A stretch of DNA of 64,000 nt from Elusimicrobiota bacterium (GTDB lineage: Bacteria > Elusimicrobiota > Elusimicrobia > Elusimicrobiales > UBA9959), in contig WOVA01000001.1 of assembly GCA_009773155.1 (NCBI GenBank), positions 40,035 through 104,034 on the forward strand, in the 5' to 3' direction. Position 1 is the stretch's first letter, and the number at the start of each line of letters is the position of its first letter. Below are positions 32,932 through 42,487 of the stretch, piece by piece. A program made the position numbers and the translations under genes. The notes beneath the pieces were generated by a model, which had not been told where the DNA came from, did not search any database, and saw nothing but the letters and a program-made list of their open reading frames with translations.

Positions 32932-35112
32932 TCAATGCCTGAAGTGGCGCAGGCCGGTCAGCGCCATCGCCACGCCAAGCCGGTCGGCGGCGGCTATGAC
33001 TTCCGCGTCCTTGACCGAGCCGCCGGGCTGTATGACGGCGGTGGCGCCCAGGCGGACGCCCTCCTCCAGCGCGTCGGGGAAAGGGAAGAAGGCGTCCGAG
33101 GCCATGACCATGACCTCCGGCTTCGGGTTATCCTTAAGGTAGAGGCCGAGCTTGCGGCCGGCCATGAAGACGGAATCCACCCGCGACATCTGGCCCGCGC
33201 CGATCGCCACGGTCTGATGACGGTCGGAGAGCACTATCGCGTTGGAGCGCACGTACTTGCAGGCCGCCCAGGCCAGCCGCAGCGCCTCTTCCTCGGCCTT
33301 CGTCGGCTTTTTGACGGTGGGGACCTCCCACTTGTCGCCCAGCAATTTCTCGTCGTCCTCGCTGACCAGCGCCTCGTCGCCCAGCGAGCGGAACATCAGC
33401 CGGCCCCTGGGCAGCGCCTGCCATCTCAGCAGCCGCAGGTTGGGCTTCCGTGAGAGGAGTTTCACCGCCTCTTCTTCGAACTCCGGGGCGCAGATGACCT
33501 CCACGAAGCGCCTGGCGAGGAACCCGGCCATATCCCGGTCGAAAGTGCGGTTGACGGCTATGATGCCGCCGAAGGCCGAGAGCGGGTCCGTGTTCCAGGC
33601 CCGCTCGAAGGCCTCGCGGATATTGGCGCCGGTGCCCAGTCCGCAGGGCGTGACATGCTTGAAGATGACGCAGGCCGGGGCCTCGAACTCATTGACCGCC
33701 TGCCAGGCGCCGTAGGCGTCGAGGATATTGTTGTAGGAGAGCTCCTTGCCCGCGAGCTTCTCGAAAGGCAGGCCGGGATTCTTTGAATAGAGCGCGGCCC
33801 GCTGATGGGGGTTCTCGCCGTAGCGCAGGTCGCAGATCTTGTTGAGCGGGGTCTTGAGCCGGGCCGGGAAGAATTCGCAGGAGAGAGGCTCCTCGCCCAG
33901 CTTGCCGGCTATGGCCGCGTCGTAGGCGGAGGTGACCTCGAAGGCCTTCACCGCGAACTCGCGGTTGAGCGCCTCCGGGACCTTCCCGGCGTTGGCGTCC
34001 AGCGCGTCCAGGACCCGCGGGTAATCGGCCGGGTCGGTCAGCACGGTGACCGAAGCGCAGTTCTTGGCCGAGGCGCGCAGCAGAGCCACTCCCCCTATGT
34101 CTATGTCTTCGATCAGCTCTTCGGACCAGGCCCTGGCTTTGGCGGCGGTCTTTTCGAAAGGATAGAGATTGACCGCCACTATGTCTATCGGCTCTATGCC
34201 GTGGCGGAAGAGCTGCTCCGCGTGGGCGGCCCGGTCGCGCCGGTAGAGTATGCCGCCGTGCACCGCCGGCTGCAGCGTCTTCACGCGGCCGTCGAGTATC
34301 TCGGGAAAGCCGGTAAGCGACTCCAGCGGCCTCACCGGCAGGCCGGCCTCCTTGAGCAGCTTATAGGTGCCCGAGGTGGAGACCACTTCCACGCCGCGCG
34401 CCGTCAGGGCCCGGGCAAAATCAACGGCGCCGTTTTTGTCGGAAAGAGAGACCAGCGCCCGGCGCGCGCGGCCGGGGGCGGGGGCCTGCTTTACCAGGAC
34501 GCGGCCGTCTTTGAGCTCCAGCAGGCCGTCGCAGAACAGCGACACGGCCGCGGGGTAGGCCTCCAGCTCGGCGGCGTTGACCCGGGCGGCCAGCGCGGCC
34601 GGCGTATCGTCGGGGAAAACGGGCACTGAGCGCTGTATGATTATCGGGCCGGAATCGTAATCTCCGGTGACGAAATGTACGGTGCAGCCGCTCAGCCGCA
34701 CGCCGGCGGCGATGACGGCCTCGTGCACGCGCGGACCGTAAAAGCCCTTGCCGCCGAAGGCCGGCAGCAGCGCGGGATGGATATTGAGGATCCGGCCTTT
34801 GAAGGCCGAGAGGAATTTTGGGCCGAGCTTGAGCATCCAGCCGGCAAGGCAGACCAGGTCGGCGCCGCGGCAGAGTTCCGTCAGGGCGGCGTCATGGGCC
34901 TCGGGAGAAGGGGAGTTTTTAAGCGGCAGCGCCTCTGCGCGTATCCCGGCTTTCGCCGCGCGTTCCAGCGCGCCGGCCTTGCCCAGGCTCGAAACCGCCA
35001 GCGAGACCGAACCGTTGATCCTGCCCGAGGCGCAGGCGTCCATTATCGCCTGCAGGTTGCTTCCGCCGCCGGAAGCCAGCACCGCTATCCTGACCGGTTT
35101 ATTTTCTTTCAA
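32932..35112 (-). CDS. purH: PurN-PurH fusion: GAR transformylase / AICAR transformylase-IMP cyclohydrolase
   Basis: 726 residues. Residues 1-190 are PurN ('[20 protein letters not shown]', '[20 protein letters not shown]' with the catalytic Asn-His, '[12 protein letters not shown]'). From about residue 205 comes PurH: IMP cyclohydrolase ('[20 protein letters not shown]', '[19 protein letters not shown]') and AICAR transformylase ('[20 protein letters not shown]', '[17 protein letters not shown]'). The two formyl-THF-dependent steps of purine synthesis are thus on one chain. Downstream of purM in the same direction. The fusion is continuous without a stop between parts. Confidence 0.93.
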   Translation of the reverse strand: MKENKPVRIAVLASGGGSNLQAIMDACASGRINGSVSLAVSSLGKAGALERAAKAGIRAEALPLKNSPSPEAHDAALTELCRGADLVCLAGWMLKLGPKFLSAFKGRILNIHPALLPAFGGKGFYGPRVHEAVIAAGVRLSGCTVHFVTGDYDSGPIIIQRSVPVFPDDTPAALAARVNAAELEAYPAAVSLFCDGLLELKDGRVLVKQAPAPGRARRALVSLSDKNGAVDFARALTARGVEVVSTSGTYKLLKEAGLPVRPLESLTGFPEILDGRVKTLQPAVHGGILYRRDRAAHAEQLFRHGIEPIDIVAVNLYPFEKTAAKARAWSEELIEDIDIGGVALLRASAKNCASVTVLTDPADYPRVLDALDANAGKVPEALNREFAVKAFEVTSAYDAAIAGKLGEEPLSCEFFPARLKTPLNKICDLRYGENPHQRAALYSKNPGLPFEKLAGKELSYNNILDAYGAWQAVNEFEAPACVIFKHVTPCGLGTGANIREAFERAWNTDPLSAFGGIIAVNRTFDRDMAGFLARRFVEVICAPEFEEEAVKLLSRKPNLRLLRWQALPRGRLMFRSLGDEALVSEDDEKLLGDKWEVPTVKKPTKAEEEALRLAWAACKYVRSNAIVLSDRHQTVAIGAGQMSRVDSVFMAGRKLGLYLKDNPKPEVMVMASDAFFPFPDALEEGVRLGATAVIQPGGSVKDAEVIAAADRLGVAMALTGLRHFRH

Positions 35113-35137
35113 GCCCGCCTCCCGGCGCGCCCGGAAG

Positions 35138-36460
35138 CTAGAAATTATCCGCCTCCACCAGCTTCAGCGCGCCCTGCATTATCCCGAAAAATTCTTTCTC
35201 GTCCAGCGGAGCTTTCTCGTCGTTCCAGGTGGCCGAGAGACAGTACCAGGCCGAGGCCCTGGTCCTGAAGAGCCAGGTCATGTTTATCGCCCCGATGTCG
35301 GAGCCGCCCTTGTAACCGGCGTACGGCACCGCCTTCCTGTCCACCGGCAGCCCATGATTTATGGCCAGTATGTCCAGCACGGCGGCGTCTCCGCTCTTGC
35401 GGAACCGGTCCATTACGCGGCAGAGGTCGGAGGCCGAGGCGAACCAGCCGATCCGCGAAACCTCGAAAGGCGCGGCCGGCAGGGCCGGGGCCGAGAGCGG
35501 CAGCGAAGGTATTTTTTTATCCAGCAGGTCGTACCTGTCGTCCTGCCTGGCGGCGGTCCACCCGGCGGCGGCCGCCGTGGAGCCCTTTATGCGGAAATAC
35601 TCCGAGGTCTTGAGAAATGGCTTCATGCGGTCGGGACTGTAATGGCCGAACTTCGCGAGATTGCGCTCTATGCTCCGCCTGCCGGCCAGGTCTATAAGGG
35701 CGTCGGCGGCCGTATTGTCGCTCTCGGAGATCATCTGGGCGGTCAGCGTATAGACGGTGAAGGGCGCGCCCTCGGGCCAGGCGTGCAGCCTGCCGGAAGG
35801 CAGCGACCGGGCAGCGGCCGGGATCTCCACGGTCTTCTTCCATTGCGCTTTCGATTCCTGCAGCTGCGCCAGCACATAGAGCTTGAAAGTGGAGCCGATA
35901 TTGAGCGGCTCGTCGGGCTCGAGCGACTCTACCGGCCCGTCGCGGCCTTCAAGCCGGGTCAGCAGCAGGGACTTCCTGCCCGGCAGCGCCGCCAGCTTCT
36001 CCTTGATGTCCGCCATTCCGGCGACGTGCTGATAAGCCGGCCTGAAGAAAAGCCCGGTTATCAGGCCGCTGGCCGGGTCCACCGTGACCGAGGTCGGCAG
36101 CATATAGTCCTGGTCGGTGTGGAATATGAAATGGGCGGTATTGGTCCCCTCGGTGGAGGAAAGGCTGACGCGCTTCACCGCGCCGTGCTTCTCGCGCAGC
36201 GACTTGAGCATATCCGTCACTTTCTCTTTCTCTACCAGTTTGAAGAAGGCGGGCGAGAAGGAGGACTCGACCTTTCTAGGGTCGGGCGAGATCTTGGAGG
36301 CCACGCTCCAGGCGGCCTTGACGAGCTGCTTCCGCACTTCGGGCGGGACGGCGTCGGCCGCCGCCGCGGGGGCCTTCTTCGCCGCGCGGGGCGGACGCTT
36401 GTCCGCCGCGGCCAGCGGCAGGACCAGGGCCAGGGTTAATATAAACTTTAACAGGTTCAT
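35138..36460 (-). CDS. Secreted serine hydrolase, class A beta-lactamase fold
   Basis: 440 residues with a signal peptide ('LLKFILTLALVLPLAAA'). After an N-terminal region resembling a nuclear-transport-factor-like domain (residues 40-150) comes the beta-lactamase fold: 'LNIGSTFKLYVLAQL' (S-x-x-K), 'MISESDNTAADALIDLAG' (SDN) and 'GYKGGSDIGAIN' (K-x-G). The class A Glu of the omega loop is not clear, so it could be a DD-peptidase or esterase. It acts in the periplasm. Situated between purM and purNH in the same operon, with no evident link to purines. Confidence 0.8.
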   Translation of the reverse strand: MNLLKFILTLALVLPLAAADKRPPRAAKKAPAAAADAVPPEVRKQLVKAAWSVASKISPDPRKVESSFSPAFFKLVEKEKVTDMLKSLREKHGAVKRVSLSSTEGTNTAHFIFHTDQDYMLPTSVTVDPASGLITGLFFRPAYQHVAGMADIKEKLAALPGRKSLLLTRLEGRDGPVESLEPDEPLNIGSTFKLYVLAQLQESKAQWKKTVEIPAAARSLPSGRLHAWPEGAPFTVYTLTAQMISESDNTAADALIDLAGRRSIERNLAKFGHYSPDRMKPFLKTSEYFRIKGSTAAAAGWTAARQDDRYDLLDKKIPSLPLSAPALPAAPFEVSRIGWFASASDLCRVMDRFRKSGDAAVLDILAINHGLPVDRKAVPYAGYKGGSDIGAINMTWLFRTRASAWYCLSATWNDEKAPLDEKEFFGIMQGALKLVEADNF

Positions 36461-36469
36461 CTTATCTCC

Positions 36470-37435
36470 TCAGCGGAAAAGGACTTCGCCGCGGCCGCGG
36501 ACGATCTCCCCGGCGTGCAGCGCGCCGGGGACGGACCGGAGGGCCGTCTTCAGGGCCCCCGGCCTCACGGCGGCGATCATGCCCAGACCCATGTTGAAAG
36601 TATCGAGCATCCCCGCGTCGCTTATCTTTCCCTTCTCCTGTACCAGCCGCATTACCGGGGGGACCTTCCAGGACCCTTTCCGCATTACGGCGGCGACGCC
36701 TTTCGGGAAGAACCGCGGCAGATTGCCGGGTATGCCCGAGCCGGTTATATGGGAGAGCCCGAGTATGTCGTGGCCGTAGCGGCGCAGGGCCGCGCGCATG
36801 GCGGCGACGTCGCGGACATATATTTTAGTCGGCGTCAGCAGGGCGCGGGCGTGTTTTTTGAGCGGAGCGCCTTTCATGACGGCGCGTATGAGCGAATAGC
36901 CGTTGGAGTGGAAGCCGGTGGACGGCAGGCCGACCAGGGCGTCGCCGGGACGAACCTTTTTCCCGTCTATCTCCTCCCCGCGCTTAAGAAGGCCCACTGA
37001 AAAACCGGCCAGGTCGTATTCGCCGGGCTTGTAGAAGCCGGGCAGCTCGGCGGTCTCGCCGCCCAGCAGGGCGCAGCCCGACTGCCGGCAGCCTTCCATG
37101 ATGCCCTCTATGATCTTTTTGGAGCGCTTCAGGTCCAACTTCGGCGTGGCGTAATAATCCAGGAAGAACAGGGGTTTCGCGCCGCAGCAGAGCAGGTCGT
37201 TGACGCACATCGCCACCAGGTCTATGCCCACCGTGTCGTGGCGGTCCAGCATGAAGGCCAGCTTGAGCTTGGTCCCCACTCCGTCGGTGGAGGCCACCAC
37301 GCTGTATTCCCCGCCCGTCTCCCGCAGCGGGAAGACGCCCGCGAAGCCGCCTATCGCTTTTGACTTTTTCTGGAGGAACTCCGTGAACCTGTCGGCCAGC
37401 CTGATGTCTACGCCCGCGTTCCTGTACGTGGTCAT
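36470..37435 (-). CDS. purM: Phosphoribosylformylglycinamidine cyclo-ligase
   Basis: 321 residues with PurM motifs: 'SVVASTDGVGTKLKLAFMLD', 'MCVNDLLCCGAKPLFFLDYY', 'ALLGGETAELPGFYKPGEYD' and 'LSHITGSGIPGNLPRFFPKG'. It makes AIR from FGAM with ATP. First gene of the purM-hydrolase-purNH operon. Confidence 0.95.
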   Translation of the reverse strand: MTTYRNAGVDIRLADRFTEFLQKKSKAIGGFAGVFPLRETGGEYSVVASTDGVGTKLKLAFMLDRHDTVGIDLVAMCVNDLLCCGAKPLFFLDYYATPKLDLKRSKKIIEGIMEGCRQSGCALLGGETAELPGFYKPGEYDLAGFSVGLLKRGEEIDGKKVRPGDALVGLPSTGFHSNGYSLIRAVMKGAPLKKHARALLTPTKIYVRDVAAMRAALRRYGHDILGLSHITGSGIPGNLPRFFPKGVAAVMRKGSWKVPPVMRLVQEKGKISDAGMLDTFNMGLGMIAAVRPGALKTALRSVPGALHAGEIVRGRGEVLFR

Positions 37436-37476
37436 TAAGGCTCCAAACCGAAAACTGAGGTGGGACTACAACTGGA

Positions 37477-37482
37477 ATTATA
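37477..37482 (-). promoter_or_regulatory. -10 box for the purM operon
   Basis: Perfect TATAAT on the minus strand, 41 bases before the ATG at 37435, just after the zinc-ribbon gene. The -35 is weak. Confidence 0.4.
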
Positions 37483-37494
37483 CAAAGTTAAGTT

Positions 37495-37704
37495 TCAGCG
37501 GAGGAGGAGCCAGGCGACGGCCGCCAGGGCCGCGACCAGCAGCGGCAGCACCTCCGGCGGCCAGCCGCCGTTCCCTCCGCCGCGTCCGCCGCGCCGCTCC
37601 TCTTCCGGGCCCAGCCGGGCGAAAACGCCGCCGCAGCGGGGGCAATTCACCGCCGGGCCTTTTATTTCCCGACCGCAGTTGGGGCATTTCATCGGGCGCG
37701 TCAT
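37495..37704 (-). CDS. Small zinc-ribbon membrane protein
   Basis: 69 residues: a treble 'CPNCGREIKGPAVNCPRCGG' zinc ribbon (two CxxC pairs), a Gly/Arg-rich linker and one C-terminal membrane helix ('VLPLLVAALAAVAWLLLR'). Such tail-anchored zinc-ribbon proteins are common and mostly uncharacterised. Transcribed divergently from the enoyl-CoA hydratase-type gene. Confidence 0.75.
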   Translation of the reverse strand: MTRPMKCPNCGREIKGPAVNCPRCGGVFARLGPEEERRGGRGGGNGGWPPEVLPLLVAALAAVAWLLLR

Positions 37705-37754
37705 TTTGTAGAATTATCCTCTCGAAGATTTTAACAAAAAAAGGAAAACCGACT

Positions 37755-38534
37755 ATGCCCTTCGTGATAAGTTCCGTTACGGGAAAGACCGGCTGGCTGC
37801 AGCTCAACAACCCGGAGAGGAAGAACGCTCTGAGCCTGGAACTTTGCAAGGAACTGGTCCGGGCCCTCGCGGATTTCAAAAAGCAGCATATCCCGGTCGT
37901 GATCATACGCGCCGAAAAGGACGCCAGGACCTGGTCCTCCGGCCACGATATAACCCAGCTTCCCAAGGTGCATCACGAGCCGCTGGCTTTCGACAGCCCG
38001 ATGGAGCAGGCCCTGCGCGCGGTGCAGGAATATCCCGGGCCTGTCATCGCCATGGTGCAGGGCGGGGTCTGGGGCGGCGCCTGCGACCTGGCGGTCACCT
38101 GCGACCTGGCCATCGGCGACGAGACCTCCACCTTCGCCATAACCCCCGTCAAGATCGGGCTGCCCTACAACGCGGCAGGCATAATGCATTTTATAAACCG
38201 CCTGGGGCTGAACATCGCCAAGGAGATGTTCTTCACCGCCCAGCCCGTGAAGGCGGACCGGGCCTATCACTCCGGCCTGCTCAATTACCTGGTCAGTTCC
38301 AGGGAGATCGAGTCCTTCACGGCCGGTTTAGCCGAGACCATGGCCGCCAACTCCCCGATGGCCATAGCAGTCATCAAGGAGCAGTTTCGCATACTGAGCG
38401 AGGGCCATTCGATAAGCCCCGAGGCTTTCGAGCGGATACAGGCGCTGCGCCGCAAGGTCTACAACAGCCATGATTACGCCGAGGGGATAAAGGCCTTCAT
38501 GGAGAAGCGCAGTCCGGAATTCAAGGGGAGCTGA
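37755..38534 (+). CDS. Methylmalonyl-CoA decarboxylase-like enoyl-CoA hydratase family protein
   Basis: 259 residues from the ATG at 37755, which follows AAAAGG; a longer open frame upstream is antisense to purM and was rejected. Crotonase motifs: 'WSSGHDITQLP' (oxyanion loop), 'MVQGGVWGGACDLAVTCDLA' and 'FAITPVKIGLPYNAAGIMHF'. The 'WGGACDL' and 'PVKIGLPYN' details match methylmalonyl-CoA decarboxylase (ScpB/YgfG), which yields propionyl-CoA. No other pathway gene is nearby. It abuts a GT2 gene 13 bases downstream. Confidence 0.8.
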   Translation: MPFVISSVTGKTGWLQLNNPERKNALSLELCKELVRALADFKKQHIPVVIIRAEKDARTWSSGHDITQLPKVHHEPLAFDSPMEQALRAVQEYPGPVIAMVQGGVWGGACDLAVTCDLAIGDETSTFAITPVKIGLPYNAAGIMHFINRLGLNIAKEMFFTAQPVKADRAYHSGLLNYLVSSREIESFTAGLAETMAANSPMAIAVIKEQFRILSEGHSISPEAFERIQALRRKVYNSHDYAEGIKAFMEKRSPEFKGS

Positions 38535-38547
38535 AACCGGAGGAACC

Positions 38548-39288
38548 ATGCCTAAAGTCGTCATAGTAATGCCCGCCTACAACGCGGCCGCGACACTGAG
38601 GAGCACCGTGCGGGACCTGCCGCGGGAATACCTGGCCGGCGCGATACTGGTCGACGACGCCTCCTCCGACGATACGGTCAGGGTCGCCGAGGAACTGGGA
38701 CTGCGCGTTGTACGCAGGGAGCGCAACGGCGGCTATGGCGCCAACCAGAAGACCTGTTACCGATTGGCGCTGGAGGCCGGCGCTGACATAGTGGTCATGC
38801 TGCACCCCGACTACCAGTACAATCCGAAGGTCGTGCCGCATATGGCGGCGCTGATCGGGGAAGGGATCTGCGACGTGGTGCTGGGCAACCGGGTCCGCAC
38901 GCGCCGGGAGGCGCTGGCCGGCGGCATGCCGCTGTATAAATACGCGGCCAATCGTTTCCTTTCGCTGCTCTGCAATGTTGCGACCGGCGAGAACCTGGGC
39001 GAGTGGCACAGCGGCCTGCGCGCCTACTCCGCTAAAGCGCTGCGGACCATCCCCTGGGAGGACAACTCCGACGATTTCGTCTTCGACATGCAGTTCCTGG
39101 CGCAGGCTTCCTTTTTCGGGCTGCGCATGGGTGACATACCGGTGGAAACCAAGTATTTCAAAGAGGCGTCTTCGATAAATTTCAGGCGCGGCACGGTGTA
39201 CGGCCTGCTGACGCTGCTTGTGATGGCGCAGCACTTCCTGGCCCGGGCGGGCCTGGCCGCGCCGGGGCTTTTCCGGCCTAAGGCCTAG
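38548..39288 (+). CDS. Family 2 glycosyltransferase
   Basis: 246 residues, GT-A fold: 'VIVMPAYNAAATLRSTVRDL', 'ILVDDASSDDTV' and 'VVMLHPDYQYNPKVV' (D-x-D replaced by H-P-D), then 'GEWHSGLRAYSAKAL'. The pattern is that of polyprenyl-phosphate sugar transferases (DPM-like). GGAGG ribosome site. The C-terminal hydrophobic stretch is short. The last 11 bases overlap the convergent M42 gene. Confidence 0.87.
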   Translation: MPKVVIVMPAYNAAATLRSTVRDLPREYLAGAILVDDASSDDTVRVAEELGLRVVRRERNGGYGANQKTCYRLALEAGADIVVMLHPDYQYNPKVVPHMAALIGEGICDVVLGNRVRTRREALAGGMPLYKYAANRFLSLLCNVATGENLGEWHSGLRAYSAKALRTIPWEDNSDDFVFDMQFLAQASFFGLRMGDIPVETKYFKEASSINFRRGTVYGLLTLLVMAQHFLARAGLAAPGLFRPKA

Positions 39289-40432
39289 TCCCCAGCACGA
39301 ATTTCCTTTCTTCCCAGAGCTTCTCCATGCCGGAACGGGGCGCGGGGCGCCCGGGCGCATCCAGGCGTCTGGCGACCACGCCCAGCAAATCTATCAGGCC
39401 GTGGAAATCGGCGGTCGAAACGTGCTCCTGTCCGACCTTCGCCTTTTTCCCGGCCAGGACGCCGTCGATATCGGCCATATTGTGATAATTGCCCAGCGGC
39501 AGGCAGAGGCAGGCCGACCTGAACCCGTAGAAAGAGAACGCGGAGGCCTCGCAGGTCCCGCCGGGCATCAGCTTGCGCTGGAACCTGAAGTCCGGGTCCT
39601 CTTTCTGACGGGCGGCGGCGATATCGGATATGGCGTTGGTCAGTTCCGGCGTGAAGACGCTCATCTTGTCCCCGACCCGGACTATCGGCCCCGCGCCGAT
39701 AGGGGAATCGTGCGGGAAGCTGCGCGAGCATTCCAGACAGATCAGCCGGGAATTTTTCGGCAGCGTCCCGCCGCGGGCCGCTCCTATCGCGCCGACGAAG
39801 CCCGTCTCCTCGGCTCGGGTGAAGAGCAGGGAGACATACCCCAGGCCCTTTTCTTTCAGGATGCTTTCATAGGCGATAAGCGCCGCCGCCACGCAGGCCG
39901 CGTCGTCGCAGCCGTTGGTCCAGGCGAGGCCCTTCTTCACGGAGGACTCCGGAAAAAGCCAGCGGCCCAGGCAGCCGGGGCCGACGCGGGCGGGCCTGTC
40001 CAGCCTGGCGACGACGGTCTTGAACGGCTTGGTCGAGGCGTCCAGCGAAACGATGCGCGCGGGATATGAGCGCCGCAGCCCCGCATCGAAGATCTCTATC
40101 CGCGCGCCTTTGAAGTATTGATCGTGCACGCCGCCCCGGAATTCCAGCTTCGCTTCGCGGCCCGCGGCCGACAGGACCACGAAAGCCGGGTGGTCCATAT
40201 GCGCGGTAATGAAAAGCGGGGCCGTCCGCCGGCAGGCTCGTTTGAAATCCCGGCGATGGACGAGGAGGTTGCCGTGGAGGTCGCGCGCCAGGACCAGGTT
40301 CCGGCGGCGCGCGGCCCATTTTTCAACGAGGGCCTCCACCGCTCGCTCATGCCCCGCCGCGGCCGGCGCCGAAGCGAACTCCAGCAGCAGCCTCCCCCGT
40401 CTTTTCCGCTCGGCCGCGGAAACCCCCGTCAT
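39278..40432 (-). CDS. M42/M20-type metallo-aminopeptidase
   Basis: 384 residues with the metal ligands of the co-catalytic zinc peptidases: 'PLFITAHMDHPAF' (His-x-Asp), 'WTNGCDDAACVAAALIAYES' (bridging Asp), 'LLFTRAEETGFVGAIGA' (catalytic and ligand Glu), 'CLECSRSFPHDS' and a late His ('GNYHNMADID'). The layout fits M42 glutamyl aminopeptidases, cytoplasmic enzymes that trim peptides. It overlaps the HAD gene by ATGA. A role in protein turnover is likely. Confidence 0.82.
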   Translation of the reverse strand: MTGVSAAERKRRGRLLLEFASAPAAAGHERAVEALVEKWAARRRNLVLARDLHGNLLVHRRDFKRACRRTAPLFITAHMDHPAFVVLSAAGREAKLEFRGGVHDQYFKGARIEIFDAGLRRSYPARIVSLDASTKPFKTVVARLDRPARVGPGCLGRWLFPESSVKKGLAWTNGCDDAACVAAALIAYESILKEKGLGYVSLLFTRAEETGFVGAIGAARGGTLPKNSRLICLECSRSFPHDSPIGAGPIVRVGDKMSVFTPELTNAISDIAAARQKEDPDFRFQRKLMPGGTCEASAFSFYGFRSACLCLPLGNYHNMADIDGVLAGKKAKVGQEHVSTADFHGLIDLLGVVARRLDAPGRPAPRSGMEKLWEERKFVLGTRP

Positions 40433-41199
40433 TTCCCCCTCCCGTTCAGGCGGAAATCCTTTATACGGGCTATACCAGGGTTCAGCCTGGGGGCTCCGGG
40501 ACGGTGCTGCGTCTCTACGAAGAACGAGGCAGCGCCGGGAAACCGGGCCTGCAGTATATTGGAATTGGCGGGTTCATTCTCGAACACGCCGACCACTTCC
40601 CCGAGGCGGTCTATGTACTCGCTGACCTCCCGCTTGAAGATCTCGTCGTCCTGTTCGAACTCTTTCTTCACTATCGTCATCGTGCCGGCGACTCCGACCG
40701 GGAAGCCGTAGAGACGAAGCACCTCTGTCAGGCCCACCAGCATCCGGCCCACGTCGCGGCCGGTCAGGTAGATGACCGTGGCGCCCGCCGCGTGTATCCT
40801 CTCCACATAGGACTTCGCGCCGGCCAGCGGCATGTCGTATTTCTGGTACTCGTCCGAGAAGAACCGGCGGGCCCATTCCTGCTTTATGAACTTGACCTCG
40901 GCAGGCGAGGTAACTTTAAGCCGTTTCAGGGTTACGTCAAGGCTGTAGTCCACCTCCGAGAGGTCGCGGAACGACGAGAAGGCCCGCGAGAGCTGCGGCA
41001 GGCGCGCGTCGAACTTCTCGGAGATCTCGCGCAGTATGAACATCGTGCGCGTGCGGTTGTCGAACAGCGTGCCGTCGAGGTCGAAGATGGCCAGCGTGGA
41101 GCGCCGCTGCGCCGTGCGCGCCTCCACCAGGTCTATGACCTTGCCCAGCGCGGCGGGGCCGCCGGCGCGAACCCCGCGGGATACGGATCTATTTTTCAT
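40429..41199 (-). CDS. HAD-superfamily hydrolase
   Basis: 256 residues: motif I 'LAIFDLDGTLFDNRTR' (nucleophile Asp and acid/base Asp), motif II 'ATVIYLTGRDVG' and a Lys in 'GTMTIVKKEFEQDDEIFKRE'. The motif III acidic pair is near 'VVGVFENEPANSN'. Cytoplasmic phosphatase of unknown substrate. Between the CNNM-type gene and the M42 peptidase, coupled to the latter by 4 bases. Confidence 0.82.
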   Translation of the reverse strand: MKNRSVSRGVRAGGPAALGKVIDLVEARTAQRRSTLAIFDLDGTLFDNRTRTMFILREISEKFDARLPQLSRAFSSFRDLSEVDYSLDVTLKRLKVTSPAEVKFIKQEWARRFFSDEYQKYDMPLAGAKSYVERIHAAGATVIYLTGRDVGRMLVGLTEVLRLYGFPVGVAGTMTIVKKEFEQDDEIFKREVSEYIDRLGEVVGVFENEPANSNILQARFPGAASFFVETQHRPGAPRLNPGIARIKDFRLNGRGK

Positions 41200-41218
41200 G
41201 GTTCTCTCCTTGCGGCGC

Positions 41219-42487
41219 TCAGGCCGCCGTTTTCTGTGCCTGCCCGGCCGGCTTTTCCGGCGCCACTATGGCCTCGAACACCCTGCTGCGCCGCACGCGG
41301 CGCACGGTGAACACGGCGCCGCCGGCGGAGAACGATTCGTTCGGACGCGGCACCCGGCCCAGCCTCCCGGCCATCCAGTCGGCCAGGGAACCAGCGGCGT
41401 CCGGCAGCGTCACGCCCAGCTTGGCGGCCAGGTCCGCGGCCGGGAAGCCGCCGCCCACGGCGTAGCGGGTGCCGCCCAGGTCGTGGAAGGTGCGCGGCAG
41501 GTGGTCGAACTCGTCCTCTATGTCGCCGACCAGGTCCTCTATGACGTCCTCCACCGTGACCAGCCCGACGGTCTTACCCCCGGCCTCCCGGACGACGGCG
41601 ATATGCCAGCGCCCGCCCATGAGCTGCTTGAGCAGTTCCGGGGCGGTCTGATCGGGCGTGACGAAGAGGATGGGCCTCATGATGCCGCGCAGCGTGGCGT
41701 TGTCCGGGTTGGTGCGCAATATGGCCACCAGTTCCTTGAAATTCACGTAGCCGATTATCCCGTCGGGAGAATTGCCTTCGCAGAGCGGGTACCTGGTGTG
41801 GGCGTCGAGATGCGCCTTGATGAAGGCCTCCGGCAGCGGCATCCCGGCGTCGAGCCAGGAGATCTCCTCTACGGGGACCATCATCTCCCCGGCCCTGCGG
41901 CTGCCCAGCCGCGCGCCGGCCGTTATAATGCCGGCCTGCTCGGCGCCTATCTGCCTGGCCAGGAAAGCGCTGCGGGCGATGGCGTTTATCTCCTCCGCCG
42001 GGGAAGGCCCGCCGGCGGCTTTGAACCGCTCGAACGGGCGGTTAAGCAGTATCACGAGCCGCAGCACCGGGTTCATCAGGCGTACGACCAGCTCCAGGGG
42101 GCGGGCTATCGGGGACGCGAGCTTCCTGTTGAACCGCGCTCCGAGCGTCTTGGGGAGTATCTCCGTCCATTGTATCATCACGAAGGTCAGGACCAGGGAG
42201 AAGACGAAAAGCCACTTCTCCCCGTAGAGCGACTCGAAATACGCCCCGCCGAAAACGGCTCCCAGGGTGTGGGCGAAAGTGTTCAGGATCAGGATCACCG
42301 CCAGCGGCTTCTGCAGGTTCTCCTTGAACGACCGCCAGATCCGGCCCGCGGCCGGCTTTTTCTCCTCGATAACGGCGATATCGGCGTTGCCCAGGCTCAG
42401 CACGCAGGCTTCGGCCAGCGAGCAGATAAAAGATACGGCCAGGGCGAAGCCGGTCACCAGCAGAAGCATTACGAGTTGTTTCTCCAT
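41219..42487 (-). CDS. CNNM/CorC-type membrane protein with CBS pair
   Basis: 422 residues: an N-terminal DUF21 membrane domain ('MLLLVTGFALAVSFICSLAE' and later helices), two CBS domains (about residues 195-315, 'VPVEEISWLDAGMPLPEAFI', 'VVREAGGKTVGLVTVEDVIE') and a C-terminal CorC_HlyC domain ending near 'RRSRVFEAIV'. Members are linked to Mg or Co export and sense nucleotides via CBS. It lies directly after purD, the stop and start codons abutting, so it is part of the purine operon transcript. Confidence 0.87.
   Translation of the reverse strand: MEKQLVMLLLVTGFALAVSFICSLAEACVLSLGNADIAVIEEKKPAAGRIWRSFKENLQKPLAVILILNTFAHTLGAVFGGAYFESLYGEKWLFVFSLVLTFVMIQWTEILPKTLGARFNRKLASPIARPLELVVRLMNPVLRLVILLNRPFERFKAAGGPSPAEEINAIARSAFLARQIGAEQAGIITAGARLGSRRAGEMMVPVEEISWLDAGMPLPEAFIKAHLDAHTRYPLCEGNSPDGIIGYVNFKELVAILRTNPDNATLRGIMRPILFVTPDQTAPELLKQLMGGRWHIAVVREAGGKTVGLVTVEDVIEDLVGDIEDEFDHLPRTFHDLGGTRYAVGGGFPAADLAAKLGVTLPDAAGSLADWMAGRLGRVPRPNESFSAGGAVFTVRRVRRSRVFEAIVAPEKPAGQAQKTAA

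Noticed and set aside
37200..37754. N-terminal extension of the enoyl-CoA hydratase-like gene
   Set aside because: The extension overlaps purM antisense; the ATG at 37755 has a ribosome site and matches the family start.
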